Below, one piece after another: positions 43,168 through 52,711 of a stretch of 64,000 nucleotides of DNA (positions are counted from its first letter, which is position 1; the number at the start of each line of letters is the position of its first letter). A model generated the notes under the pieces. That model had not been told where the DNA came from. It saw only the letters and a list, made by a program, of their open reading frames with translations, and made no database searches. The position numbers were made by a program, and so were the translations under genes. This DNA is from an uncultured Lachnospiraceae bacterium (GTDB lineage Bacteria > Bacillota > Clostridia > Lachnospirales > Lachnospiraceae): assembly GCA_910579865.1 (NCBI GenBank), contig CAJTXA010000012.1:1-64000 (forward strand), written 5' to 3'.

Positions 43168-44040
43168 ATGAAAAAATTAATAACAAGTGTTTTAACAGCA
43201 GCATTACTCTGTACAGCAAGTATTGGTACTGCAAATGCACTTGCAGTTACTAACAATTCTTCTGTAGACAATGCCAGCATCTATAGTTATCATTCTATTA
43301 ACTGCTTATATACAGATGCAAATGGAGACGGGATTTGTGATAATTGCCAGTCAAACGGTTCTTATGCACATGCAACAAATTGTATTTATATGGATGCAAA
43401 TGGAGATGGGATCTGTGATAACTGTCATACTCTTACTGGATATTATCACTCTGCTAATTGTACCTATACGGATCTAGATGGCAATGGAATCTGTGATAAC
43501 TGCCACATTAGTGTTTCTTATTCACACTCCGCTAACTGTAGATATATTGATATAAATGAAGATGGGATCTGTGACTACTGCAATACCAATTTTGCCAACC
43601 ATCACTCTTCAAACTGTCGTTATCTAGATGCAAATGGAGATGGCATTTGTGACAACTGCAACTTTGGTACTTCCGCCTATCACTCTGTTAATTGTGCCTA
43701 TGTAGATATAAATGGAGATGGCATCTGTGATAATTGTTACATTAATGGTTCTCATCACCATTCCTCAAGTTGCGTCTATACAGATTTAAACAACGATGGA
43801 TTCTGCGATAATTGTTATGTAAGCGGTTCCTATCACCATGCTTCTAATTGCAATCATATCGATTTTAATGGAGATGGCATTTGTGATAATTGCAATGCCT
43901 ATCATGCAAATCATCACTATGCAAGATGTTCCCATATTGATGCAAATAGAGATGGATTCTGTGATAACTGTTATATAGGAGGATTAAATACAACAACATA
44001 TCGATCAAGTCATGGTTGTCATGGAAGAAGATGTCACTAA
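43168..44040 (+). CDS. Secreted protein with nine 26-residue Cys/His/Asp repeats
   Basis: A 290-residue protein with a Sec signal peptide (MKKLITSVLTAALLC..., cleavage likely after ANA or ALA near residue 25). From residue 42 there are nine tandem repeats of exactly 26 residues with consensus HS-x-N-C-x-Y-x-D-x-NGDGICDNC and six or seven variable residues. Each has one His, three Cys (positions 5, 16, 19) and the acidic loop D-x-N-x-D-G-x-C-D, which resembles calcium loops of dockerins and thrombospondin type 3 repeats. The Cys/His pattern could alternatively bind zinc or form disulfides. GGAGGG precedes the ATG and a strong terminator follows; it is a single-gene unit. I do not know a characterised homolog. 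Confidence 0.8.
   Translation: MKKLITSVLTAALLCTASIGTANALAVTNNSSVDNASIYSYHSINCLYTDANGDGICDNCQSNGSYAHATNCIYMDANGDGICDNCHTLTGYYHSANCTYTDLDGNGICDNCHISVSYSHSANCRYIDINEDGICDYCNTNFANHHSSNCRYLDANGDGICDNCNFGTSAYHSVNCAYVDINGDGICDNCYINGSHHHSSSCVYTDLNNDGFCDNCYVSGSYHHASNCNHIDFNGDGICDNCNAYHANHHYARCSHIDANRDGFCDNCYIGGLNTTTYRSSHGCHGRRCH
43291..43992 (+). repeat. Nine tandem 78-bp coding repeats
   Basis: Repeats of 78 bases start at 43291 and every 78 bases after, the ninth at 43915. The core encoding NGDGICDNC is the most conserved; the variable six codons and third positions differ, so the array is diverged and under protein-level selection rather than freshly amplified. Confidence 0.9.
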
Positions 44041-44045
44041 AAAAT

Positions 44046-44072
44046 GGCTGGCATATTGCCAGCCGTCTTTTC
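44046..44072. terminator. Bidirectional terminator
   Basis: GGCTGGCA (44046-44053) and TGCCAGCC (44057-44064) form a perfect GC-rich stem with loop TAT, followed by GTCTTTTC on the plus strand and ATTTTTTAG on the minus strand. It ends both the repeat-protein gene and the opposite small gene. Confidence 0.9.
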
Positions 44073-44093
44073 TATATTAATTCTTATTTTTTC

Positions 44094-44339
44094 TTACATA
44101 TGTTCTATAAATTGTTCAATCGACTTTACCTGCACTGAAAGTTTGAGCCATTTTTTTAACTGATCAATTTTTCGTTCTGCTAAAATCTGCTGTTTCACAT
44201 CCATAGGAACAGTTCCATACTCTTCTAAAATTTCCAAAATAGATTCTGCTCTACCTTCCAGCCGTCCTTTTATTTTTCCTTCTTTTCTTCCTGCATTTAA
44301 TATAATTCTCGCTTCATGATTCAATACCTTTCCTTCCAT
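44094..44339 (-). CDS. Small Rpn/YhgA C-terminus-like protein
   Basis: An 81-residue helical protein. The run GRKEGKIKGRLEGRAESILEIL and then AERKIDQLKKWLKLSVQVKSIEQF (read in parts: GRLEGRAES, LKKWLKLS) matches the C-terminal tail of Rpn-family (recombination-promoting nuclease, YhgA-like transposase) proteins of gut clostridia. The PD-(D/E)XK nuclease domain is absent and upstream DNA shows no remains of it. The ATG has AAAGGAG upstream, so it could be expressed on its own, as a stand-alone tail product; decay remnant is the alternative. Confidence 0.65.
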   Translation of the reverse strand: MEGKVLNHEARIILNAGRKEGKIKGRLEGRAESILEILEEYGTVPMDVKQQILAERKIDQLKKWLKLSVQVKSIEQFIEHM

Positions 44340-44707
44340 AAGCTCAACTCCTTTCTAGTTTTATAGGTATTTTTTACTTTCTCCTATCTTATCATATCTC
44401 CTTTATACTGTCCAGATTTACTATTCTAAAATTTTCTCTCCTCTTTGGTAAATTGAAATTCATCTCTCGCAATATTAATATAAATTATTGAATCTAATTA
44501 TCTATACCATTTTATTTCTGTTAAAATAAATTAGAAGATATTACAATGAAATTACACTGATTTATCAAAAAAATCGATAGGAAAAATTTACCATAACAAA
44601 ACTCAAATAAGATTTTTATTTAGCTCCTAGTTAATCTTTTCTTACAAGAACATTTAAAAAACTCTCCTATTCTTATTTTGAATAAACCATCTCCTATCTT
44701 CTTTCAC
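44340..44707. other. AT-rich intergenic DNA
   Basis: No gene, hairpin or repeat of note was found between the Rpn-like gene and the promoter of the epimerase gene. A poor TATAAA-like -10 for the minus-strand gene lies near 44365. Confidence 0.4.
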
Positions 44708-44735
44708 TTGAAAAATACTCGAAAGCAATTATAAT
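44708..44735 (+). promoter_or_regulatory. Promoter of the aldose epimerase gene
   Basis: TTGAAA (44708-44713), 16 bases, TATAAT (44730-44735). It is 69 bases from the start codon. Confidence 0.65.
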
Positions 44736-44803
44736 TATTATAAGTAAGGGGAATTTACAAACAAAAACTTGAATCGCAAAAATAAATGATATAGGAGAAA
44801 ACT

Positions 44804-45697
44804 ATGACATATATATTAGAAAATAAAAAATTAAAAGTAACAATTTCCAATATAGGTGCTGAACTTATTAGTGTATATGACAAAGAAAATGCTGTAGAAC
44901 GGATGTGGGACGCAAATCCTACTGTCTGGAACCGCCATGCACCTATTCTATTTCCTTTTGTTGGCAAACTTACAAATAATCAATACCATTACAAAGAACA
45001 AGAATACTATATCAATACACAACATGGTTTTGCAAGAGATATGGAATTTGTCTGTATCTGTTCCAATCAACAATCAGTTACACATTGTCTAAAAGCAAAC
45101 CAGACCACAAAAGAAATTTATCCATTTTCTTTTGAATTGTATGTAACGCATAGTCTTGATCCAAAAAATGAGCGTTTATTAAATATTCAATGGGAAATTA
45201 AAAATGTTGGATCAGAAAAAATGTATTACTCTATTGGTGGTCATCCTGGTTTTCGAACTCCTTTAAAGACAGAAGAAACTCGAGAAGACTACTATCTTGA
45301 AATTCCAAATAAAAAAGAACTAGAATACCTGCTTTTAAATCCTACTACAGGTTTTGCTGTTACAGATAAAAAATTTACCTTAACATTAGAAAATGGATTC
45401 TGTCCAATTGAAAAAAATATGTTTGATAAAGATGCTCTTATTTTTGAAAATACACAAATAGAAACGATGCGAATTGCAAAGCCAGATAAAAGTCCTTATA
45501 TTACAGTAACATGTAAAGGATTCCCATATGTTGGTATCTGGTCAAAGCCAGAAGGAAAATTTATCTGTTTAGAACCGTGGTTTGGTCGAACAGATAACGA
45601 TGGATTTTCTGGGACATTGGAAGAAAAACCTGGAATACAAACATTAGAAAAAATGGAAACAAAAGAAATTGGATATCAGATAGAATTTCATAAATAA
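44804..45697 (+). CDS. Aldose 1-epimerase family protein (GalM/LacX-like)
   Basis: A 297-residue beta-sandwich protein of the galactose mutarotase superfamily, LacX/YeaD-type branch: TISNIGAELISVYD at the N-terminus, APILFPFVGKL near residue 47, the catalytic His in HGFARD and GGHPGFRTP (near residue 147), and LEPWFGRTD near the C-terminus. It interconverts anomers of a sugar or sugar phosphate. AGGAG lies before the ATG. It has its own promoter and is not joined to the nearby lac genes, although a role in galactose use would fit the neighbourhood. Confidence 0.88.
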   Translation: MTYILENKKLKVTISNIGAELISVYDKENAVERMWDANPTVWNRHAPILFPFVGKLTNNQYHYKEQEYYINTQHGFARDMEFVCICSNQQSVTHCLKANQTTKEIYPFSFELYVTHSLDPKNERLLNIQWEIKNVGSEKMYYSIGGHPGFRTPLKTEETREDYYLEIPNKKELEYLLLNPTTGFAVTDKKFTLTLENGFCPIEKNMFDKDALIFENTQIETMRIAKPDKSPYITVTCKGFPYVGIWSKPEGKFICLEPWFGRTDNDGFSGTLEEKPGIQTLEKMETKEIGYQIEFHK

Positions 45698-45786
45698 AAG
45701 AAAACCATTTTTCTTTTCCCCTTACTTTTTAAAAGTTCTATTCTAATACCCTTTTCTTTTCTACTCATTATCCTATTAAAATATCC

Positions 45787-47469
45787 TTAACGTCTTCGAA
45801 GTTGAAACTGTTGTACCGATACTTTTAGTTCTTGTGCTTGATTTCGTAGTTCCTGGGCAGTTGAAGCAGATTCTTCTGTTGCAGATGCATTGGTTTGTAC
45901 TACATCTGATATTTGTTCCATTCCCTGTTTTATCTGACGAAGGGATTGTGACTGCTGAACTGCAGATTCTGCGATCCGATCTACCATCTGTGTCGATTTT
46001 TCTGCACTGACAACTACTGCCTCTAATGCCTTCGTTGTATCAGCTGAAAGCTCTGTACCATGCTGAACCAAACTCATTGAGCTTTCAATTAATTCTGTAA
46101 TATTTTGTGCAGAAGCAGAACTTTTATTTGCCAAACTCTGCACTTCATCTGCTACAACTGCAAAACCTTTTCCCGCTTCTCCAGCTCTTGCTGCTTCTAC
46201 AGAAGCATTCAGCGCTAAAATATTTGTTTGAAAAGCAATACTTTGAATCGTCTTAATAATTCCTCCAATCTGATAAGAAGACTTAGAGATATCCTCCATC
46301 GCCTTTGTAAGTTCTATCATCTTCTGATCACAGATTTTCAACTGCATTGCCGATTCTATTGAACATTTTCGAGCCCCTTCTGCATCTTCTGAAGTTTGAT
46401 CTACTTGACTAGATATTTCTTGAATACTAGCAGAAAGTTCTTCTACCGCAGATGCTTGTGCTACTGTACCACTTGATAAAATCTGCGCACCAGATGCCAT
46501 TCGATCCGCTTCTACAGATACCTGCTCCGCTGTCAGATTAATCTGGAAAAGAGCATGATTTAAAGCATCTAAAATCTGACTCATTGCATTTTGAATAGGT
46601 TTAAACTCTCCCCGATAGTCCATATTAATACTTAAATTCATATTTCCTTTTGCCATTTGCGCCAATTTATGATCAATATCTTGAATATACTTTTTTAACT
46701 CCCGTTTTGTTTCATAAATTGATTCTACTAACATTCCTATTTCAGAAGTATCTGAAGTCAAAGCAAAATCAGCAGAAAGATTTCCTTTCGAAATCTCTTT
46801 CATCTGATCTCGAATTTTTACGACTGGACGCAATACTCTAAAACGAATCACAAGCATATTGATCAGTTGTATCACACCCACAAATAAAAATGATACAACC
46901 ATACGAACTTTAATATATTCTGTTAAGTGAGTCAATGTGTCTACCCGATTGGAAGTTCGTTCTCCTAACATAGTAAGAAACTCTTCTTTTAAAGCATTAA
47001 TTTTTGTAATTGATGTATGATACTCTGTTCCATATACATAGCTAATTGCATCTTCTCGATTTCCTGCCTGTACCTCTTTCATAGCTTCATCTTCCAAAGG
47101 AACTAAATAATTTGAAAGCGCAAACATCTCATCAATCATTGCTTGTTCTGCTTCTGTAATCCCAATTTCTTGCATGGCTGCTATACCAAGATCTCGATTC
47201 TTTAAATGATTCACTTCATTCCAATAGTTATCATAATGTTGTTGATCCCCAGTTGCAGCAAATCCTCTTACTTCATTTGTTAAATATGCTGAACCATTCA
47301 TAAACCGATTCGCTTGATATGTTAATTCAAACCGTTCCTCATGTGCCTTATCTAATAGATTACTTATCTTTCCATAATCAAACAACGAAAACACCATAAA
47401 TACCAAAGCAAGAATCGTAATTCCATTTAAAACATAAGTAAGTACCGACTGGTTTATTGCTTTTTTCAT
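45787..47469 (-). CDS. Methyl-accepting chemotaxis protein
   Basis: A 560-residue chemoreceptor: a first helix at about residues 10-30, an extracytoplasmic helical-bundle sensor of about 155 residues, a second helix near 187-209, a HAMP domain ([19 protein letters not shown]), and a signalling domain whose tip reads [21 protein letters not shown], trimmed here to [16 protein letters not shown], followed by [12 protein letters not shown]. The sensor domain ([17 protein letters not shown]) resembles the 4HB_MCP group. The ATG at 47469 has GAGG upstream; the frame extends nine codons more without a site. The ligand is unknown. No chemotaxis or flagellar genes are nearby. Confidence 0.92.
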   Translation of the reverse strand: MKKAINQSVLTYVLNGITILALVFMVFSLFDYGKISNLLDKAHEERFELTYQANRFMNGSAYLTNEVRGFAATGDQQHYDNYWNEVNHLKNRDLGIAAMQEIGITEAEQAMIDEMFALSNYLVPLEDEAMKEVQAGNREDAISYVYGTEYHTSITKINALKEEFLTMLGERTSNRVDTLTHLTEYIKVRMVVSFLFVGVIQLINMLVIRFRVLRPVVKIRDQMKEISKGNLSADFALTSDTSEIGMLVESIYETKRELKKYIQDIDHKLAQMAKGNMNLSINMDYRGEFKPIQNAMSQILDALNHALFQINLTAEQVSVEADRMASGAQILSSGTVAQASAVEELSASIQEISSQVDQTSEDAEGARKCSIESAMQLKICDQKMIELTKAMEDISKSSYQIGGIIKTIQSIAFQTNILALNASVEAARAGEAGKGFAVVADEVQSLANKSSASAQNITELIESSMSLVQHGTELSADTTKALEAVVVSAEKSTQMVDRIAESAVQQSQSLRQIKQGMEQISDVVQTNASATEESASTAQELRNQAQELKVSVQQFQLRRR

Positions 47470-47516
47470 TTTATCCTCTCTTTCTAATTTGTACACTTTT
47501 ATAAAATTTCTGTAAG

Positions 47517-47560
47517 TTTCAACTATAGTTTACACAAAAAAACATAATATTTCAACTATA
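47517..47560 (-). repeat. Two 11-bp direct repeats upstream of the chemoreceptor gene
   Basis: TTTCAACTATA occurs at 47517-47527 and 47550-47560, 33 bases apart, about three helical turns. On the minus strand each copy contains TATAGT. They could be tandem -10 elements or binding sites for one regulator. Confidence 0.5.
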
Positions 47561-47629
47561 TTATACAATCAGAATTAAAATTCATAAATTTCCCAAAAAT
47601 ATAAAACAAACAGAAATAAAAAATAACCA

Positions 47630-47658
47630 GTGACAGGATTTAACAGATATGATACAAT
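47630..47658 (+). promoter_or_regulatory. Promoter of the coiled-coil protein gene
   Basis: GTGACA (47630-47635), 17 bases, TACAAT (47653-47658), each five of six matches. It lies 32 bases before the start. Confidence 0.65.
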
Positions 47659-47690
47659 TTATTTAAACTTTAAAATAAGGGGTATACTAT

Positions 47691-47993
47691 ATGATTGATC
47701 ATGAATTTTTTCAAGCATTATCTGAATTAATTGACAAAAAACTAGAACCAATTAAAAATGATATCCAAAATATAAACTCCAATCTTCAAAAACTTCAATT
47801 ACATATTGAAAATACAACAGATAGAAATCTCCAGCTTTTAGCCGAAAATCATCTCTCTCTTATTGATAAATTAAATCAAGCAATTAAAGTATCTGATAAA
47901 ACAATTCTTTATGAAATAAAAGTAAACTATTTAACAGAAAGAGTAGAAAAGTTAGAACAAGAAATAAAAGAAATCAAAATGAAAACAATATAG
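47691..47993 (+). CDS. Short coiled-coil protein of unknown function
   Basis: A 100-residue, almost fully helical protein. Heptad-like patterns are clear in LEPIKNDIQNINSNLQKLQLHI and in the C-terminal LTERVEKLEQEIKEIKMK (shown in parts). There are no cysteines, membrane helices or catalytic motifs. AAGGGG precedes the ATG, and a promoter and terminator frame it as a single-gene unit. Similar short proteins occur across clostridia without known role; oligomerisation is likely. Confidence 0.7.
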   Translation: MIDHEFFQALSELIDKKLEPIKNDIQNINSNLQKLQLHIENTTDRNLQLLAENHLSLIDKLNQAIKVSDKTILYEIKVNYLTERVEKLEQEIKEIKMKTI

Positions 47994-48023
47994 TCATTCC
48001 CTATAATCTTTACATAGAAAAAA

Positions 48024-48063
48024 GCATATTGTCATTATCCTACAATGATGATATGCCTTTTTC
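48024..48063. terminator. Bidirectional terminator
   Basis: GCATATTGTCATT (48024-48036) and AATGATGATATGC (48044-48056) pair over 13 positions, with two wobble pairs. CTTTTTC follows on the plus strand and CTTTTTTC on the minus strand. It serves the coiled-coil gene and the lacLM-abfA operon. Confidence 0.85.
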
Positions 48064-48078
48064 TGTTTTATCTAATTT

Positions 48079-49554
48079 TTAAACCAAACAAGATAGATGA
48101 ATCGCACAGCAAGGAGGTAACTCTAATACCACGCAATTTCCTTCTATTTTACTTTCTTTCAATCTTTCCTTCTTTACACACTCTGGATTTTCAAATGTAT
48201 TTTTATCATGAATATCTCCATGTAGCATTTCAATATATAACTCTTTTGGTATCTCTTCTCCAAAATGAATGGTTATTGTATTCCTCTGATCTGCTAAAAG
48301 ATTTGCTGCTGTTATATGTATTTTTCCATCTTTATCTATAGAAGCACTTTGTGTTACTTCTGGAATTTCTCCTTGTTCTGTTTCAATTTTTCCACAATTG
48401 ATACTGCTTTCCAATAATTCTGCTCCCTGATGACACTGATAAAGATCAAATACATAATAGGTTGGTGTCAATACCATAGCAGCACCCTCTGTTAGAATCA
48501 TCGCTTGTAATACATTTACCATCTGAGCAATATTTGCCATTTTTACTCTTTCACAATTTTGATTAAAAATATTTAAATTAATTGCTGCTACCATAGCATC
48601 TCGCATGGTATTTTGCTGATATAAAAATCCTGGATTTGTTCCTGGTTCCACGTCATACCAAGTTCCCCATTCATCAATCATCAATCCCACTCGTTTTTTC
48701 GGATCGAAAGAATCCATAATTCCACTATGCCTTTGAATCAATTCTTCCATATAATAGGTTTTTTTCAATGTTCGATAGTAATCTGCCTCTTCAAATTGAG
48801 TCGCACTTCCCTTCTGATCCCACGTTTCATTTGGAAGTGTATAATAATGAAGAGATAATCCATCCATGTAATTTCCTGCTATTTCCATTACTTTTCTTGT
48901 CCAATTATAATCGTCTGCATTTGCCCCGCAGGCAATTTTTTGAATCTTTGAGCCATAATTTCTAACATAAGTCTGATAACGTCTATATTCATCTGCATAG
49001 TATTCTGGACGCATATTACCCCCACAGCCCCAATTTTCATTTCCTACTCCAAAATAATCTATATGCCATGCATCTTTATGACCATTTGCCTTTCTAAGAT
49101 CTGCCATTGGTGATGTTCCTTCAAATGTCATATATTCCACCCATTCTGACATCTCTTGTACTGTTCCACTTCCCATATTTCCATTAACATAAGTCTTACA
49201 TCCTAATTGTCTACATAGTTCCATAAACTCATGTGTTCCAAAACTATTATCTTCTACCGTTCCTCCCCAATGTGTATTAATCATTTTCTTTCGCTTCTCT
49301 TTTGGTCCAATTCCATCCTTCCAATGGTACTCGTCTGCAAAACAGCCACCTGGCCAACGAAGCACTGGAACTTGAATTTGTTTTAATGCCTCTACTACAT
49401 CTACTCTCATTCCATTCACATTCGGAATTTCTGAATTTTCTCCTACGTAAATCCCACTATAGATGCATCTTCCAAGATGCTCTGAAAACTGTCCATAAAT
49501 TTCTCTATTAATCTTACCAAGTTTCTTCTTTACATTTATATAAATATCTGCCAT
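48079..49554 (-). CDS. abfA: Alpha-L-arabinofuranosidase, GH51
   Basis: A 491-residue intracellular GH51 enzyme that releases arabinofuranose from arabino-oligosaccharides. [21 protein letters not shown] at the N-terminus (seen in part), [15 protein letters not shown] near residue 64, the acid/base Glu in [12 protein letters not shown] near 173, and the nucleophile Glu in [10 protein letters not shown] near 293 are diagnostic. No signal peptide. It is the last gene of an operon with a split beta-galactosidase, so the substrate may be arabinogalactan fragments. A bidirectional terminator follows. Confidence 0.95.
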   Translation of the reverse strand: MADIYINVKKKLGKINREIYGQFSEHLGRCIYSGIYVGENSEIPNVNGMRVDVVEALKQIQVPVLRWPGGCFADEYHWKDGIGPKEKRKKMINTHWGGTVEDNSFGTHEFMELCRQLGCKTYVNGNMGSGTVQEMSEWVEYMTFEGTSPMADLRKANGHKDAWHIDYFGVGNENWGCGGNMRPEYYADEYRRYQTYVRNYGSKIQKIACGANADDYNWTRKVMEIAGNYMDGLSLHYYTLPNETWDQKGSATQFEEADYYRTLKKTYYMEELIQRHSGIMDSFDPKKRVGLMIDEWGTWYDVEPGTNPGFLYQQNTMRDAMVAAINLNIFNQNCERVKMANIAQMVNVLQAMILTEGAAMVLTPTYYVFDLYQCHQGAELLESSINCGKIETEQGEIPEVTQSASIDKDGKIHITAANLLADQRNTITIHFGEEIPKELYIEMLHGDIHDKNTFENPECVKKERLKESKIEGNCVVLELPPCCAIHLSCLV

Positions 49555-49598
49555 AATTTTCTCCTTTTTCCAATAGCGAATCCACTTTTTTGTATACT

Positions 49599-50621
49599 TT
49601 ATTCTTCTTTTGCTGCACGAATCAAAAAGGAAAATATAATATCCTGCTCTCCAGAAATATGATATTCCTTCTCTACATCAGCTCCCCAACTATTTATTCC
49701 ACCTACTCCACGCACTGCTCCCAAAATAGAAACTACCGTTCGTCTAGCGAAAGGCAATTCTTCTTGATGTGTTGCATTTTCCAACTCTTCTGCTGTATAA
49801 GGAATACAAGAAAATGCAAATGCTCTTTCAATAGCAGAAAAACGTATTCCAAACAATTCTTTTTTGGATTTTTCATCTTCTTTTACATTACTCTTTACTG
49901 TATTACGATAAACTTCTAACCACTGTGTTTCCATATGAACATTACAATCTTGTGGTACAAGATATGGTGTAATTGGCAATCCTTTTATGGTATAGATTCC
50001 AGGTTTTCCTCCTGCCATCCGATCTGGATAAGTCTCCTTTGACAATCCTTGATAACGATAAAAAACTGCTTTTGTAGGAATTTGAAACCGCATACCAAAC
50101 ACAGGAAGCTCTGGCAGCCCTTTCTTTCCATAATAATGAACATTTACCCGAATTTGCCCAATCACATCTACTTGATAGCATACCTTTACTTTTGTAACTG
50201 GCACAGTAATTGTTTCATAAATAAAAGAAATCTCTACTTGTTCTGCACACTCCTCTATTCCATACCGATTATTTTCTGGTGCGATCGGCAAAGGAATTTC
50301 TTTTTGATCAATCGCTATCTGAATCCCACTGCACTTTTGAAATAAATCTGCTGCCATCCACATACCAGAACGCAAATGAAATCCGCTTCCTCTATCATTG
50401 TCTGTAAGTGCACGCCAAAAAGTAGGATGTGGTTCTCGGTAAAGCCATTCTTTTCCATCCAAAACCATAGATTCCATTCCCCCATGACTATAGGACCAAA
50501 TATAGTCAAATGTCTTCCCTAGATCAGAAATTCCATGCACACCTAATGTTACATCTCCATATACTACATGCAATTTACTCCCTTTTTCCAAGTTCTTCTT
50601 ATTTTTGCCGATGCAGTCCAT
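49599..50621 (-). CDS. lacM: Beta-galactosidase small subunit (LacM type)
   Basis: A 340-residue protein corresponding to the C-terminal Bgal_small_N part of GH2 beta-galactosidases: [18 protein letters not shown], then [13 protein letters not shown] near residue 89 and GPQ-type [11 protein letters not shown] later. It completes the active site of LacL. It overlaps the lacL gene by 23 bases in another frame, starting at an ATG with AGGAGG about twelve bases upstream. Heterodimeric LacLM is a known natural arrangement in lactobacilli and relatives, so this is not a frameshifted lacZ. Length is slightly above the usual 320. Confidence 0.92.
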   Translation of the reverse strand: MDCIGKNKKNLEKGSKLHVVYGDVTLGVHGISDLGKTFDYIWSYSHGGMESMVLDGKEWLYREPHPTFWRALTDNDRGSGFHLRSGMWMAADLFQKCSGIQIAIDQKEIPLPIAPENNRYGIEECAEQVEISFIYETITVPVTKVKVCYQVDVIGQIRVNVHYYGKKGLPELPVFGMRFQIPTKAVFYRYQGLSKETYPDRMAGGKPGIYTIKGLPITPYLVPQDCNVHMETQWLEVYRNTVKSNVKEDEKSKKELFGIRFSAIERAFAFSCIPYTAEELENATHQEELPFARRTVVSILGAVRGVGGINSWGADVEKEYHISGEQDIIFSFLIRAAKEE

Positions 50622-52512
50622 AATAGTATCTTACCTCCTGTAATGCTGGTTTTTCTGTTCGATCTGCAAATAAAATTCCATTCCCCGAAAACTCATAATC
50701 AGATGGTCTATCATCAAAATCTCCACCATAACGTAATACTTCTTGTCCTGTTATTTCGTCTTTTACTAAAATCGCTTGATCGATAAAATCCCAGATAAAT
50801 CCACCTTGATATCCCTTATAGCGATCCAATAGTCTTATATAAGAACCCAATCCGCCAAGTGAATTTCCCATATCATGCATATATTCACACAATAAAAATG
50901 GCTTTTTCGGATTTTGATTTAGATATTGCTCGATTTTCTCTGGTGTTTCATACATCCTACTTTCTATATCTGAAATTTGATCCACATATTCTCTTCGATT
51001 CGCTACACCTTCATAATGTACCAGTCTACTTTTATCTTTCTCTTTCAAAAAACTCTGCATTTTTACTAAACAATCTCCTGCATAAGACTCATTTCCCAAA
51101 GACCAAAATAAAACAGAAGGATGGTTTTTAAACATTTCAAAATTACTTCTTGCCCTATCAAGAACAGCTTCCTGCCACTGCAAAATACTTCCCGGTACAT
51201 TCCAAGAAGGCTCAATTACTCCCATCTTTTGCCAAGAACCATGACTCTCCAAATTTACCTCTGCCATAACATAAATTCCATTTTGATCACACATCTCATA
51301 CCATGGTATCTGATTTGGGTAATGACTTGTTCTTACCGCATTAATATGATTCTCTACTAATACTTGCATGTCAAATTCCATATCTTGTATAGAAATACAG
51401 CGCCCGCTGGAACAATTCCATTCGTGGCGATTGATACCATTGATAATAAGGCGTTTCCCATTTAGTAAAATAACACCATCCTTTATTTCCAATCTGCGAA
51501 ACCCAACTAAAATTGGTATATATTCTATCTCTTGTCCATCTAAATCAAATATTGTAATTTGTAATGTATAAAGATAAGGATTTCCATATTCCCAACGCAC
51601 AACTTGTCCAATTTTTTCTGTTTTTAAATTAATCTGCTGTTTAAAATCTTGTCTCTTTTCCCAACAAACTTTTCCATCTGTATCTACTAATGACAGTTCT
51701 ATATAAAATTCCTTATTTTCTTCCTCTTTGCTACATCTCAATTCAATCCCTATTTCTCCAGTTTGATTATCTTCTAAAAGTACTGGTTTTACCCATACAT
51801 CTTCTAAATGGCAAGAAGGGATTCCATATAATGTTACATTTCGAAAAATACCAAAAAAGCGAAAGAAATCCTGATCCTCTAAGAAAGCTGCTGTACTTCG
51901 TTTATGAACCTCCACTGCAAGAATATTTCCTTTTTCTCGAATATAAGGAGTGAGGTCAAATTCAGAAACAGTAAAACTATCTTCTGCATATCCAATAAAT
52001 ACTCCATTTAACCAAAGATACATCGCCTGTTCTACTCCCTCAAAACAGATATGCACTCTCTTTCCAAACAGCTCTGGTTCCAGATCAAACTTTGTTAAAT
52101 AGGAACCAACTGGATTATACTCTGTCTCACTAAAGCTCTTCTGGTCTGGTGTATATCCTTCTAAACTATAAGCTGGCCTTCTAAAAATATGCCCTTCCCA
52201 TGGATACATGGTATTAATATAATGTATTTTATCAAATCCTGCCAACTCAATATGCATTGGAACTTGTATTGTTCCAAATGTCTCTAAATCAAAATCTTCC
52301 TGAAAAAAATCTTTTGGACGCTCACTGGCATTTTTAGAAAACCGAAATTTCCATTTTCCATTTAGAGACTGTTGCCACTCATTTCTTCTATTTTCCTTTT
52401 TTTCCTGTTCAAATGCCCTTTTACTTTTATAAAACTTATGATCACTATGTGCAGCTACTTGATTTACTCGAAATACTTCTGGATCATCTAACCATCGAAT
52501 CTCTGCCTCCAT
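50599..52512 (-). CDS. lacL: Beta-galactosidase large subunit (LacL type), GH2
   Basis: A 637-residue GH2 catalytic subunit. The N-terminus has the sugar-binding domain (SLNGKWKFRFSKN, PMHIELAGFDKIHYINTMYPW), the middle the TIM barrel with GINRHEW, the acid/base Glu in SLGNESYAGD near residue 447 and the nucleophile Glu in LLCEYMHDMGNS near 528. It ends with the [15 protein letters not shown] [15 protein letters not shown] chose the ATG at 52512 after GAGGGAG; a TTG 18 bases upstream is possible. Cytoplasmic hydrolysis of lactose or galactosides after uptake. No transport gene is in this operon. Confidence 0.93.
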   Translation of the reverse strand: MEAEIRWLDDPEVFRVNQVAAHSDHKFYKSKRAFEQEKKENRRNEWQQSLNGKWKFRFSKNASERPKDFFQEDFDLETFGTIQVPMHIELAGFDKIHYINTMYPWEGHIFRRPAYSLEGYTPDQKSFSETEYNPVGSYLTKFDLEPELFGKRVHICFEGVEQAMYLWLNGVFIGYAEDSFTVSEFDLTPYIREKGNILAVEVHKRSTAAFLEDQDFFRFFGIFRNVTLYGIPSCHLEDVWVKPVLLEDNQTGEIGIELRCSKEEENKEFYIELSLVDTDGKVCWEKRQDFKQQINLKTEKIGQVVRWEYGNPYLYTLQITIFDLDGQEIEYIPILVGFRRLEIKDGVILLNGKRLIINGINRHEWNCSSGRCISIQDMEFDMQVLVENHINAVRTSHYPNQIPWYEMCDQNGIYVMAEVNLESHGSWQKMGVIEPSWNVPGSILQWQEAVLDRARSNFEMFKNHPSVLFWSLGNESYAGDCLVKMQSFLKEKDKSRLVHYEGVANRREYVDQISDIESRMYETPEKIEQYLNQNPKKPFLLCEYMHDMGNSLGGLGSYIRLLDRYKGYQGGFIWDFIDQAILVKDEITGQEVLRYGGDFDDRPSDYEFSGNGILFADRTEKPALQEVRYYYGLHRQK

Positions 52513-52667
52513 TTTACTCCCTCTCTCCAATAAAATCTATTCCTTTAAAAGATATATCTATATCCTATTATGATATATTTAAAAAAACAATGGAAAAAAT
52601 CTTCTGATTTTCATTATAAAAACCAAGATATGCCATCTTTCCTTTTACTTTTTAAAACAATTCTATA

Positions 52668-52703
52668 AAAAAAGGTGCTTGGACTACACCATGCACCTTT
52701 TTT
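52668..52703 (-). terminator. Terminator of the bgl-pts operon
   Basis: Minus strand: A-run, GGTGC (52693-52697) with GCACC (52674-52678), then a T7 run, extended by A/T pairs. It directly follows the ptsI stop codon. Confidence 0.85.
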
Positions 52704-52711
52704 ACTTGCAT

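Noticed and set aside
43291..43992. Tandem repeats as a CRISPR array or satellite
   Set aside because: The repeats are a continuous reading frame with a signal peptide, variation concentrates at third codon positions and variable residues, and no unique spacers separate identical units.
49599..52512. Frameshifted lacZ
   Set aside because: LacL/LacM heterodimers are a natural arrangement; the small gene has AGGAGG and an ATG of its own, with a 23-base overlap.
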